Positions 44,854-56,695 of a stretch of DNA of 64,000 nt are shown here, in pieces. The translations under genes and the position numbers were made by a program. The stretch is taken from NCBI GenBank assembly GCA_005765155.1, contig VCCP01000001.1, positions 2,542,001 to 2,606,000 of the forward strand. The letters are read 5' to 3'. Position 1 is the stretch's first letter, and every line of letters starts with the position of its first letter. Source of the DNA: Zelopaecilomyces penicillatus (Eukaryota > Ascomycota > Sordariomycetes > Hypocreales > Pseudodiploosporaceae). The notes under the pieces are model-generated. The model was given only the letters and a program-made list of their open reading frames with translations. It searched no databases and had not been told where the DNA came from.

Positions 44854-47800
44854 TCAAACATTCTGTGTAAACGAACTCATTTCTCGAATATCATTGGGAA
44901 TGCTCCAGCCATGCATCCTAGCGGCTCTTGTATATGCATCAATGGCCTCGTGGATTCCATAGTCTGCCGCGACTTGCCCTTTACTAGCACATTCCAATCG
45001 TGCTGGTGGATTCAGGTCACAGAGACCAAGACGTACCTGCAAGAAAATCTTCTCGATGGACATGGCAGGGGACCAGCCCGAGTTGGTTAGCATTTCTGAA
45101 CATATGGCCCCGCCAGCCGTGACGTGCCCTCCACCCCCTTGAGCAAATGGGAGAAACCGTGGTCGAACCACACGGACAAAGGGAGGAGAGAAAGGATAAC
45201 CGCTACCAAAACGTAGTTCCATAACGATGCTGTTTTGTTCGTATCGCTTCATGTCCTGCGCTAGTGGGAGTTCCACCCCGAAACTGTGAAGCTCAACTAT
45301 CCAATGAAAGGCATTACTCATCCTGTCGAAATCGATGAACCATCCTAAAGAGTTGAGATCATTTTGAGCTTGAATCGCCTGAATCTCTCTGATGGCTCGG
45401 TTTAGACTTCGAAGTGCAGTGGAGGATGACGATGCCCACGTGGGTTCTGGAAGCTTTGGAAGTGAATCTAAATCCAACGTGCCAGGCTGGAACCCCGATT
45501 CAAGTTTGTTTATCTGGTATGCCGGACCCACTACTTTCATTTGAGTATCTGACGTCCTCCTTGCCTTAAATGGTTTTGATGAGCCCAAATCCCTCGACAA
45601 GGAGTCTTGGGAGGTACTTCGACGTCGTTTTCCTGATCCAATTTTGGGGTCAACTTCGTCGTCAGAGTCCGTGAGAAGGCCGGCATCAAGGCCACTGTCA
45701 TCACTATCGAAGGAAATCAGGGACTCCTGTTCAATTGGTTCTGCGGATTGCGATTCGTAGTTGATGCTAGTATTGAGGTTTGCTAGGGCACGTCGACGTC
45801 TCAGGGAAATGGCAGATAGTGGGATTTCGATTCGAGCATTACCTTTCCCAAAGAGATGGTAATTCAAATCCTGTTGCACATATCCCGATTGTTCCTGGGA
45901 TAGTGGAGTTGGTAATGGCTGTTCAGTAGCGCTGGAGGTTGGCTGCACGCGTACGAATAGATATCGGCATTGTATCCAGGCTACTTTATCAACAACCAAG
46001 TGTGGCGTTATTGAAATAAACTTCTTGGGGCAGTTTATGACCTCACATACACTAAGAGCTGCACGAGGTCGTAGTACGGAACCAGCCCAGGCAAGTTCCT
46101 GTTGTATGTCAGAAAACACAAAGTTACCAATGGGGTAAGAGCTTAGATTTCAACCGGAACCAGAACCATAAACTAAAGAATGCAAAGTAGAGATGCTATC
46201 AATGAAAATAAAAGGGGGGTAACTTACATTGGGGAACATGGCAGCATTAGGTGCTCTGCGCCCTGACATTGAGCTATAACTAGTACTGACATTCATATGC
46301 TGGCTGAAGTAAACTCCATTTCCATATGATCTGCCATGTGCAAGAGTCTGAAAGTCGAGTCCTGTACGAACTATGTTATGCCAGTTGCTCATTGGACTAC
46401 CATGCCACAGAAACAGGGTTGCAGGCCGTTGTGGCTCCTCTTTGCCCTGCCCTGCCTCAACCAACTGTAGCTCTTTATTAAACTCCCTCTCCTTCTCAGG
46501 AGAGCCTTGCAAGAAGCGGAATTGCATATAGTCACCGGGCATTCCCTGCACCTTCCCAGGATATTCAACATCTCGGGCGCCAGGGATCGGGCACAATGGC
46601 TCCGGCAACTCCTCGGCATCAGATGGAACGACGCCATCTTGAAGAAGTAGAGACCTATTAGAGGCCACAATCCAGTTAAGGAGTCTCAAAGAGCCCCTTT
46701 CCATGCGTCCCCAGGAAGACAGACGCCTTCCTGGATTCTGGAGTAAGAAATCTTTCATTTCCAGCACAGAAGGAATTGCCTGTGTCATCAACAGCAAGGC
46801 GATGGAGCGGTCATCAATTGACAAATCATCAATGTCATGAGAATATCGAAAAACTAAGACCTTCCTCCACAGTTCGATTGGTGGTGATGCCAGGGCAAAA
46901 GTCTTGACCTCACTTAAATTAATTGTCGGATTTAGTGAGGATATCTGCGCTTTCATCGTTTCAAATTCGATCGTATTATTGGTAATGGTCTCTACCCGGC
47001 ATAGATGCCTTTCGAGGCCTATTAAGCTGTTAGTTTTCGGGTGTAACAGGCATGTTAAATATAGCCTTTCATCTAAATGGGAAAAATTAACTCACCTCCA
47101 AGAGATATAGACTTTGTTGCGATGTCAGCAGCAATTATGACTACCAAAAGCGAGTCGCCTGGTTTAATGAGTCTGTACTTGGGATAATCAGCATGATCGA
47201 ATTTGATCACTTTGGTCGCAAGACAAATGTCTGCCACAATATGCTCGGCTGGTTGTGCTAAAGTTCCTGTTAGGGCACCTTTGAGGCCCAGGCCTTGTGG
47301 AAACTCTCGAAGGCTTCCGATGGTGAGAGCTGAGCAGAAAAAGGAGACGAGAAGATCAACCACATAGGGGTGGTTTACGACCTCGTGCTCGATGCTGGAT
47401 CCAAACCCCAACGACAAAAGTTGGAATAAGCAAAGAGACCTAGAGCAAACATAGGGTTTCAGAGCATCAACGTTCTCCTTTATCCTCTGGTGGCAAACCA
47501 TGCAGTATTGCGTACATTGTGTCAACTGTCGAAGTGCAAACTGCATCGAAACCAGCGTTATACTGAATTTTTCTTCATTGTCCATTGCATAGTCATGTTC
47601 TAATTGATCCGGAAAGGGCCCGGATTCAGTGTCATCCGCAGTTCCTGGTAGATTTTCCTGAATAAATGTCGTTAAACATGGTGGCACTGTAGAGGGTGAA
47701 GAATCACGGTTGGCGAGGCGAGTTAGATAGACATGCGCCGCATCCCATGTTGCCCCGTGAGACCGCCTAATACTGAGCAGCTTAAAGAAGTCTTGATTTA

Positions 47801-48819
47801 AAATCTCGTTGACTGAATTAGAGACGATTATAGGCATGAAGTCGTCGTCATGACTCTCTGACGACACCGTTTTGAAGCCTCTGTCAAAATCGTGTTCTGT
47901 AGTCCGGAATGCTGTAACGGACGAAGAAAAAGTTGGTCTGGCTTTTGCGCATTTGCCGAATCGATAAGTGGCGATATTTTGTTGCGAAAGATTGGGCAAA
48001 CATTCGGCAAGGGAAGGATAGCCCCTAGGAAACTTGCATAGAAGCACAATGTATTCAGATGCTTTCAGATCCCATGCTGTGAGTGCATCTTCTGGTATTC
48101 TAAGCTTTGCGACACGAAGAGATAAGGAAAACATCTGGGCTTGTTTCACCTTTCCTTTTGGGAGAAAGCCAACGGAGAGGCCGGCAGACTTAGCGGAGAG
48201 CAAGTCTTTCTTTAGCCTTCTGACACTGTTTGAGATTGGACGAAACTCAATGTTCTCTTGAATTCCATGCCTCACACGCCTTCCAAGGAAATCATCGTCT
48301 CCAAAATGACTATCTGTGTCGCTTGGAATGTCATCGTCATCATCCCCGAAGAACGAATTTTCATCTTCTTCTTCACCTTCTTCACTTTCCTCACATACTG
48401 AATCACCTTGCCCTGAATCTGCGTTAAACCCAGTATTTAACTTGGCAGTGAGGCTGTTAGAAACAGCCGTGATGACGCCTTGGACGCTGCTCTGCCCTAT
48501 TGACACTGACAACCGTCCAAGAAACTCGGTAATTTCTGCATCAACGGAATCCGAGGTCGTAAAGATCAAGTAGCTTGTGTTATTGGGATACAACTCGATG
48601 TCTACGTAGAATTAGATTCGGTTCTTCAGTAAGACATGGAGTGTTCAGAAAGGTTATACCGAGAAAAAGAATCTGGATTTCGAGAGGAGTTTGGAGTTCA
48701 TTGTGCGAGTAGCAAAATACAAGCTCGCCATCAGAATCTCCTCTGCGTATTCCAGTTACCCCTTCGAAGTACACATGCTGTACATTGCTGACATCCTTTG
48801 TGAATTGCTTTAGACCCAT
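44854..48819 (-). CDS. PARP catalytic domain fused to an E2 ubiquitin-conjugating domain
   Basis: Minus-strand exons 48819-48660, 48601-47096, 47018-46228 and 46098-44854 join in frame to 1233 residues. After an N-terminal region (MGLKQFTKDVSN) and an acidic linker comes a Cys-rich segment (YCMVCHQRIKE...KPYVCSRSLCLFQLLSLGFG) that may bind a metal. The PARP fold covers about 590-870: LFLWHGSPMSNWHNIVRTGL with His761, and HGRSYGNGVYFSQ with Tyr792. The third position of the H-Y-E triad does not appear to be Glu, so mono-ADP-ribosylation is more likely than polymer synthesis. A linker with a Lys/Arg-rich patch leads to the UBC domain (about 1047-1220) with AGGAICSEMLTNSGWSP, catalytic Cys1152. 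Fungal PARP-UBC fusions are a known family of unclear role; substrates are unknown. The frame with exon 4 upstream of 46098 uses GTG and was not taken as a separate gene. Confidence 0.9.
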
Positions 48820-50307
48820 AGTAGGGACTAGGTGGGAAGGGCGGCTAATCTGTTACCAAATTCCAAGCAGGTCACGAATGCGAAGTGCGATAGACAACAA
48901 ATCTCTCTGAATCCTGGGCCCAAAATCCGTCTGCTTATACGGCCATATGATCGAAAAGGTGCTCTGGAAAGGGCGAAATCTCAAAGCAGGTTGATTGGGC
49001 GTCGAAGACTAATGCGCTTGGAGAATCAAAATGGCAAATCGCGTGGCTGCGTGGTTTAAGATGAATTGAGACCTCGTGATGGGCTAACAAGAACTCTTGC
49101 GACGATGTGTATAGTAACTTGGGCCATGGACACCAGGTATGAGCCCACTAGGTCTCTCTAGGCTTGACTTCAAGCTCGTCTCGAAACGAATGTGATCTAG
49201 CACACTTCTGCAGCCACCCGGGAGACTCCTGGCTGAGCAGCTTGCTAGGAGAAATGCCGGCTAGTGCAGCAGATAATAAGTCAAAAGAAGACGACGTTCA
49301 CGTCTTTGCAAATGAAGCATGCATGGACAGAGGTGTCCCAGAGGTCAGGCGGCCATGAGGGAAGGGCGGCTTGGGACGTGCTTTACCACTGGTAGGGAAT
49401 TAGGAGTCCCAGGAAAACACGGCTGCTTGGGTCCTCCCAAATGGTTTATTTATGTTTGGGGCGCCTCCGTGGAAAGTCGTCGGAGACTTGGAGGCTTGGA
49501 GGTTGGAGGAGCCAACAGCAGTCCGCAGTGGGGCTGCAGGTTGCTGCCTACTGAGTAGGTAGGCAGCACTTGCCTTCTGATGACTCTGTGCAGACAAACG
49601 GAGTAATTGCAGTCTTGCAGACACTGTTAAACCCGCTGCTAATTGGCCGTTGCATCATGACCGCTTTCGCCACAGCCCGGTTACTTACGTTGCCATGTGA
49701 AGTAGGAGGAGATGGGCCACCGAATGCACCCAATTATATCCATAACAGCACCCCCTTACTACGGTATCTGGCTATGGAGGTGTCATCGTCCCGTTTGGTG
49801 GGGCCGATCCCCTGCATCTGCACGCCTGATCCATGCTCACCTTCAGGTTCAGCAATAATTTGTTTATCAAAGAGTCATTCATCCATTGCCAGAACTGCAA
49901 TTCTTCTGGCTTAAAAGATACAGTCCAACTAAATAATCAGTATCACAATGTGGCTTTAATGGCTGGGCCGGGAGATGGCCCAACGCCATCAACCCCGCTG
50001 GACTCTTGTCTAAGCCTTTTTACTAGGTATGCATTGGCGCTGAACCCCTGGCCAACCTCAAGTCACGAACAGGCCTCCATCCCACTTCCCCATTAACGCC
50101 ATTAAAGCCCCATTGCCAGGCCGTGCAAGACGCCATTGGCTTCGCGCGTCTGCTGCAATGCGGCGACCGTCTTGTTCGGCGCGCTTCGTATCTTCTTCTT
50201 AGTGCCATTGCTTCCTCTTTCGAGAACGAAAGGCCCGAGATCCTCTTTCTCTCTCGCGCGCGAAGGACCAAACAGCAGCCGCGCCTCTGCGCAGCCGCGT
50301 CCACATC
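48820..50307. other. Divergent region PARP-E2/type II membrane protein
   Basis: No supported gene in 1.5 kb. The last 200 bases are the GC- and CT-rich leader of the 50308 gene. Local direct repeats of CTTGGAGG type occur near 49490. Confidence 0.5.
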
Positions 50308-52089
50308 ATGCCGAGGCAGCATACCTTCCTTGGCCGGCCAATTCCTCGCTTCACTACACGCCGTCTGCCTCTGCTGCTTCTGGCCCTCTCCCTTCTGGCG
50401 TTCATCTTCATCGCCCTCCTCACTTCAGCGATCCCTTCGTCACCGAGCCTTTCAGCCTACGATCGCAAGATAGCTGTGGCCCCCCGTCTTAGCGACAAAC
50501 TCTCCAAAAGCATCCTCAATCCGTTCCGCCAGCCGTCGCAACCGCCGCCTCGCCAGAAAAATGATGAATTCGCCGGCTCTACTTGGTGGGCCGATTGGAG
50601 GTGGATGTCTGTTCCGTTCTCCAGTTCCCTCACTCTCGACGACGACAGGGCCCTTCTGCCTCCAATGCATCCTCGACCCCCTGTATACTGCTACTATGAG
50701 GCAACATCCAAACAGAGCCAAGAGGAGAAGGATGCGGAAAGCGGGATATTGCTCACTTGGCGTCGCGCATGGTGGGCACAGGGCTTCCGTCCTATCGTCG
50801 TCAGTGCCGCTGACGCGATGAACAACCCCACATATGACGAATTTCAACGGTTAGACATAGGCGCTGAACTCAAGCATGATCTTATGAGGTGGCTCGCTTG
50901 GGGCGCTGTGGGCGGAGGGTTGCTGTCTGAATATACTATGTTTCCAATGGCCTATAGGGAGGATCCACTGCTGTCGTATCTTCGCAGGGGAGAATACCCT
51001 CGTCTCTCAAAATGGAGATTTCTCGACAACGGACTCCTCGCTGGGAACAAAGCCAACATCAACTTGGCTATAAGAGCCGCCATTGGTGTTTCCAATCTCA
51101 GACTAGCCAAGACTGTTGTCACAGCTTTGACAGACGAAGCATTCGAAATCGACAACAGTTCCACAGCGCTGGCCTACTACAGCCCCGAGATCGTCAGGAC
51201 AAAGTACGCCAAATTAATTACCCAGGATAATGCCACAACGTTGCGCAATCTGGACAGGCTCGTCAACACTCATCTCCTGCTTGCCTGGCAAAACAATTTC
51301 CCGGATGGTATCGAGGTACTCAAACCTCATCCTCAACATACAACAGCCATGATCAGTGGCGCCTTGAAACTCGCCCAACACCTCGCCTCGTGCCCCAAAT
51401 CTTCTTTGCCGTCAAGTTGTCCTCCAAACCTTCTGAAGTGCAGTCCTTGTGTGGCGTCACCAACGAGAGTCATCACCCCTGCCCGGTTTCGCAACTCGTC
51501 TCGTATTTTCACAATTGGCACAGTTCCACATCCTTGGACATTGGCCCTACTCAAAAACCAGAAAGAATCGCTGAACATAACCTGGATTCGCCACGAGTCG
51601 CCCCGAGACTCTTGGCTGGCCGCTGTCACGCAGGGTCTTCTAGGTTCCGGAGTTTCTGCCAATCGTCGAGTTATGCGTTTCAAAGTAGCCGTGGCGAGCG
51701 AGTATGCGCTGGCTCGCTCCCTCTGGTTAATCGCCGAAAAAGAGATGCCCTCAAGTATTGACTGGCACTTTGGATTCGCCCTTCCAGAAAAAAGCATAGA
51801 TACTGGCAAGTCTCAGAGTCCAGTCCCTGCTGATCGGTTGCCAAAACAGACAGGCCCAGATTGGGAAAATGGACCGGTAGCCTCGGAAGAAGACATCGCT
51901 AAGGAGCTGTTACTCCTTCAAAACGCCAAAAAAGTTGTGTCTTTACCAAAGTCTGCCGAGCAATCCAAGTTACGGGCCTCATTGGAAGCCTGGAATATGG
52001 CAGATACCGAGGCCTGGAAATTCACACAAGCGTTTCAATCAAGACGTCTCATGGAACGCGAAATTTTGAAAATCGACAAGACCGGGTAA
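50308..52089 (+). CDS. Type II single-pass membrane protein of unknown function
   Basis: Intron-free frame of 593 residues starting at ATG 50308. A short basic N terminus (RPIPRFTTRR) is followed by one strong hydrophobic segment at about 20-42 (LPLLLLALSLLAFIFIALL), then a Ser/Pro stem, which is the layout of Golgi-type enzymes. The luminal part includes WWADWRWMSVPF, VYCYYEATS, LTWRRAWWAQGFRPIVVS and LLSEYTMFPMAYREDP. This order resembles a Rossmann-like glycosyltransferase-type domain, but I see no clear DXD motif and do not assign a reaction. Several N-x-S/T sites (for example NSS, NAT, NIT) fit a luminal location. The protein probably belongs to a conserved family of filamentous fungi. 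It is convergent with the post-SET gene. Confidence 0.82.
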   Translation: MPRQHTFLGRPIPRFTTRRLPLLLLALSLLAFIFIALLTSAIPSSPSLSAYDRKIAVAPRLSDKLSKSILNPFRQPSQPPPRQKNDEFAGSTWWADWRWMSVPFSSSLTLDDDRALLPPMHPRPPVYCYYEATSKQSQEEKDAESGILLTWRRAWWAQGFRPIVVSAADAMNNPTYDEFQRLDIGAELKHDLMRWLAWGAVGGGLLSEYTMFPMAYREDPLLSYLRRGEYPRLSKWRFLDNGLLAGNKANINLAIRAAIGVSNLRLAKTVVTALTDEAFEIDNSSTALAYYSPEIVRTKYAKLITQDNATTLRNLDRLVNTHLLLAWQNNFPDGIEVLKPHPQHTTAMISGALKLAQHLASCPKSSLPSSCPPNLLKCSPCVASPTRVITPARFRNSSRIFTIGTVPHPWTLALLKNQKESLNITWIRHESPRDSWLAAVTQGLLGSGVSANRRVMRFKVAVASEYALARSLWLIAEKEMPSSIDWHFGFALPEKSIDTGKSQSPVPADRLPKQTGPDWENGPVASEEDIAKELLLLQNAKKVVSLPKSAEQSKLRASLEAWNMADTEAWKFTQAFQSRRLMEREILKIDKTG

Positions 52090-52586
52090 AGCAGGGGCTG
52101 CGATCCTAAACCTGGCCGTAACTAATGAAGCCGATGTCAGGATACGTAAATACGGCAAAGAACAAAAGTGTTGGATAGAAGAGATGAAGAAGGGGTTATG
52201 TATAATGATAGTGATGACATGAGCTGCTAGGACATACGAAAGGATTACTTGTTAAACAGTTGAGTTGCACATAGGGGAACTGAAGTGGCATCACACACAT
52301 TGTTGTATGAGTCCATATAATTCGTTCAAAATTTAATGCTAATATATAATGAGTAAACAATAATATATGTAACATAGATATTGCCATTGGATATTTATTT
52401 TTCGCGTCATTTTATTCTCATTGGGAAACCCCTCATGAGGAATTCAAAGATATGAGATGTTGAATCTCGACTAATGAAGAAATATAACTTACTCCTTGCG
52501 TAGCCTTGGTGCGAGAGAAAAACAGTTGATGGCATCTCGCACCAGGGCCGCATTCGCGGCCGACATGGCCGCCACAGGTTTGTTCA
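52090..52586. other. Convergent 3' region, AT-rich
   Basis: About 500 bp of AT-rich 3' UTR-like sequence with TATAATG and AATAATATA stretches. No gene. Confidence 0.6.
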
Positions 52587-53627
52587 TTAAGCCTCTGAAG
52601 TATCGCCGCCCATTTCGCCACTCAACTCTCTCGACGTCAGACCGCGACGCTCTAACCCGGATGCGTCACAGTTGAGGTTGGCGTTTATGTTGGTATTTAC
52701 CCCCTTAGTCCCTTGGGTTTTCTTCGCGGCGTTGCTCCCAGCGGGATGTATAGCCTTGCCGATGGTGCTCTCCGCATACAAACGGAGTGCCAGACGTGCG
52801 GCGTCGGCAACTTTCTCGGCGTGCTCCAGGGCAATTCTCAGCCCTTGGGCTGTGGGGTCGCTGTCGTTTTCAGACAGATCCCGTTGCTCGAGGTCAGAAC
52901 TTTGCAAGGCGTGTTCCTCCAGTAACTTTCGGATGTGACCATTGAGCCAGGTGCCCTCCAATTGCGATGCTGTCATGTCCTTCGCGCCGCTAATGGTACC
53001 ACGGCATGTGGGCTTTCCGCACTGACAGGTAAACGGTTGCGCCATAATCCATTCGGTGGATGGATAGAAGAACTAAATAAAAACAAAGATGAACGAAACA
53101 AAGGTGAGCCCATGCCGGTTAAAATTGGGTTAGGGGAGTAGCCAGTGGTCAGATAGGGTTTGGGTATCAACAGACTGTGAGTTCGTCTTCTGGCTGAAGG
53201 CCATTGGGTCCAACGAGAATATTAGAATTGCCCGTATCAAAAATCTGCAATTTGTGTCGTCAACGCGGCAGTTGTTAATAATGATGATAATGTCTCCTTG
53301 AATCCCTAGGAGAAGTCATAAAGTTTCTCATAAGAGGAGGTGCTGGACGGCGGATCGTGGGTGACTGACGAGAGAGGGTTCGCAAGAGTGGTTGATGTAG
53401 AGCAAGTCACTGTTGAGATTCAAGTGCTGGTTCTTGCTGAACTGGACAGTTGCATAACTAGGTTCGATTGCGAGGGTGCAAGGTGGGAAATCCATCTTGG
53501 CAAAAACTGCAAAGGGAGGAAGAGAGACTTTGGAAAAGCTTTTAGTCATGAAGCTGCCATCGTTGACGATAACCTCCTGGATCTCAGGATGGGATGGCTG
53601 GTGCCAATGCGGCGAGACAGTAGACAT
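52587..53627 (-). CDS. Truncated SET-domain protein with post-SET zinc motif
   Basis: Exons 53627-53370, 53244-53176 and 53072-52587 join in phase 0 to 270 residues. The C-terminal half of a SET domain is present: YINHSCEPSL (NHS/C cofactor motif), the loop GPNGLQPEDELT, then FFYPSTEW in place of the usual LTxDY core, followed by the post-SET cluster FTCQCGKPTCRGTI with Cys in C-x-C-x4-C. The N-terminal SET segment with GxG and the YxG residues is missing or replaced by about 60 residues without that motif. The rest of the protein (about residue 130 onward) is a helical, Ala-rich tail. This could be a catalytically inactive or reduced lysine methyltransferase relative. A histone target is not implied by the sequence. 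Confidence 0.8.
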
Positions 53628-56036
53628 GGTGAGCGGCTTTGATCAGTAACTCGCTGTGCAGATATGGCGATTTAGTTTAAAAAAGAAAAAAACCTCGGAA
53701 GCAAGTGTATGGGAAGAACGGCCAAGAAGATATCAATTGTTGGTTGAGGAGTGTGCGTGTCAAATATTGCGAACGTTCTAAAGATTTTGGCGAGGAGATT
53801 CTTGCCAGAAATGGAAAACTAGAGGACATGGGGTGGGGAGGGTTGTTCAGTAATAAATGTTATTTGTCTTCTCGCAACCGAGCTTGGCTCGATCGACCAG
53901 AAGCCTCGCTATCATGCCCCCTCCAGCTTGCCGAGGAAAAGCCCACCATCAACTACTGACGTAGTAGAGGTAGGGACACCTCGGTTGACGCAATATGGGC
54001 CCTCATTGCTGGGTGCATCTTGGCCGCAGGTCTCTTCAAGCTCGTGACTGGAGCGGCGGTGGGGTAACTTAGGTTAATCTATCCAGTGGCGGAGTTTGCG
54101 CCAGCAAGGGGATATTAGTTATTTACAACTAAAATTCGTGAACTTACGGGCGATTGATGTATCGGAGCTTCTTTGAACGGCAGGCAACGGCCATAATTGG
54201 ACCTGTTCGGCTCGAGGAGGTCAACCAACCTCGGACACCCTTGCTAGCGGTCCAGAATCCCACAGACCATAAATCAGTGTTAGTCCAGCAAGTCCAGGCA
54301 TCGTTGGGTCAGCTCAGGTCAAAAACGGACTTTGTGACTTGAGTGAGCAGGGGTGCCCAGCTGCCCTTTTCAGCATTTGACTCCTAGTCGGCAGTGGCTT
54401 TGTGGCTGCCGAATGAAGTAGATCTCCAGTGAATGAGGTCACTCAAATGAACTTTCCATTATCATTGCCGCAATGGCTGTTCTGTCTGTATCGGACGCAA
54501 GAATAGGGCGAGAGTTGACACTTGAAAGGTTTAAATTGTAAGGATTGTCAGACCGGAGGCTGACATGCCAAGTGGACACGCAGCCTCGTACAGTGTGACA
54601 GCACTGTCAAAGATGTTGTGAATGACATGACAGGCAGGGGCTACGTCCCAGCAAAACTCCTTCCCAAGTTCTCAGTTCCACCCCGGTCCACACCTTCCGC
54701 ATGCATTGCGTTGTCTATGTGTTCTGCATGAGCTTCACCACTGTCCTATACTGGGTCTTAATTACGAATTTACACCCTGCAAGCTGTGTCCGATCGGTTG
54801 GCCGCACCATTCGTATTCGCAACGCTGCTTTGACAACACGACATCAGAATCCCAAGTAACCAAGACATGGATTAGAGAATCCTCTACAAATAGCCTGCGT
54901 CGACCCGGATGGGAACACCAGCGACAGGTAGACAACAGCAACATATCTTGGCGTAGGCCAATCACATCAGCTGCAGCCGCTCCATGTTGCTGATCGGGAG
55001 CTCCCGTTGCTCCCGTCCTCAGCCCTGAGGTGTGAGGCCCTGGTCCACCGGCCGGACACCTTGACAGATGCATGAGCCAACTGAAACTGATGCGTGCTCT
55101 ACAACGTAGGAGCAGACAATGTCGCTTGTCAGTGGTTGGGCCACTATATAATGGATTTTGAGGGCTAAAGCAATCCTAATTTGGGACTCGTCAGCCCCAA
55201 CAATCCGATGATGTGCCATCTTCGGGGCCCGATCCCACTTGGCCAGGGATCCTGATCAAGTGGTTACCTCGATTGGGACGTGCTTCATGCGATGAAAACC
55301 CAAGACACGAATATTCTTATTAGTACTAGGGTGTTGTCCAGTGATGAGATCATTTGCCGGAAACTGTCAGAGTGGTATCCGTGCTCGAGGATGCGGGATA
55401 GTCTGTTCATCACGGCAAGCTATTTGTGCTCGCAAGAGCAGCGCACCGGTAATGGATACGAATGAGATCCTCATAGCTTTGAACAAGTCAGCTGAGCAGC
55501 TTAGTCGAATGTTGCTATCCCTGCTGCGCAGTTACCCATATGCGGCCGCTGTCACAACCATCATCCTGCTGCGAACTGTGGTGGCAGATGACCGCCCATG
55601 ACATCGCATTACCACCAGTCCCCCCCATGTCGATGTCTAATGAGACTGTTGGCAAGTTTCATGCCGGCTTTCCACGTGCGGTCAGCCCTTGCAGCTTCAG
55701 TATTCGATACATGGCTGATGGTGGTATGTCTACCACACCATGCCTGAGCGCACAGCCGTATACCATGTTGATGCTACTCGAATAGGTCATGGGCGCAACT
55801 TTATTGGCATTCCCCGTCTATTCAAGGCCTAGCTATGTTGGACATGGTTAATATCTGATTTGATATGCTTGATTAGTTAAAACTTCGATATCCCCACATC
55901 TTCCAAGCCATGGAATGCTACTTCATCTCCCAACGTTTCTTCTCATCCTACCATTATCACTCGAATGACCTTCACTGCCACCGAATAAATCAGCTAAACA
56001 AAAAGATAGATTTTTGTCGAATTCGACACACATTTT

Positions 56037-56379
56037 TCATGCCAAACTCATGGTCTTAGCCATATCCTGAGTCATCAACTATGAATCAGTTGTTTATCGC
56101 CCACTCAGTGACCCATCGAGATTTTGGCAACAGCCCTCCACGACCCAAACCAGACCCCCCCATTCCAGAACCGGAGAACCCAGAAGAGTAGCTTACTTGG
56201 TTTTGGAATGTGCCACACGACTTGCACACCGTCGTTGTCGATTTGGGTAGAATACCGCCAAGTGTCTTGTCTGTTTGTATAAGGCGTTCGTTTGCTGGGG
56301 TGGTTAGTAAAGGGGCAACTGCAATCGTTGTGGTGATGGCGTCTAGACTGTGGGGAGAAGGTGAGCCTAAGCTCACCTA
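56037..56379 (-). CDS. Candidate small or partial gene, two 3' exons
   Basis: On the minus strand an exon beginning at 56379, just after TTTCTAG, or at a later acceptor (CCCCACAG), runs to 56197. It ends at CAA followed by GTAAGC and joins in phase 0 to 56078-56037. The joined C terminus reads ERLIQTDKTLGGILPKS, then a CKSCGT motif, ending in MTQDMAKTMSLA and a stop. The composition and the fitting intron (118 nt, CTGAT branch candidate) favour a real gene. No start exon was found upstream and no family is recognised, so this may be a decayed gene or chance. Confidence 0.28.
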
Positions 56380-56678
56380 GAAATAAGCCGAAATGTGAGC
56401 GACTTCTTTCACGCCGCAATACGGATGGATTGAGTAACATCGATACGGAGGGGCAGCTGGCGACATGGACAAGGACGAACAGAATGCAGTTCGGAAAACA
56501 TCTGCGTAGCTTCAAAGTCAGTGAACGAGGCGTATCACAATCTTAGCAACCGCTAGCTTTCACTCATTCAACAGTTTCCCTATTCGAATGCCTGCAGTAT
56601 TTAGGAGTTGAGATGAGTCACAAAGAGGAATTGTTAAGATATGCATTGGACTTTTATCACAGTCTTTCTCATTGTACC

Positions 56679-56695
56679 TTTTTTTTTTTTTTTTT
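56679..56695 (+). repeat. T17 homopolymer
   Basis: Seventeen consecutive T. It could reflect a poly(A)/retroposition relict or a poly-T promoter tract. No adjacent target duplication was noticed. Confidence 0.8.

Noticed and set aside
45997..46119. Extension of the E2-containing frame upstream of 46098 as a separate gene
   Set aside because: Its start would be GTG. The CAACAG acceptor joins in phase to the PARP exon, giving one continuous protein.
53705..53959. 84-codon frame near the post-SET promoter
   Set aside because: It begins at a GTG, has no domain and lies in the upstream region of the minus-strand gene.
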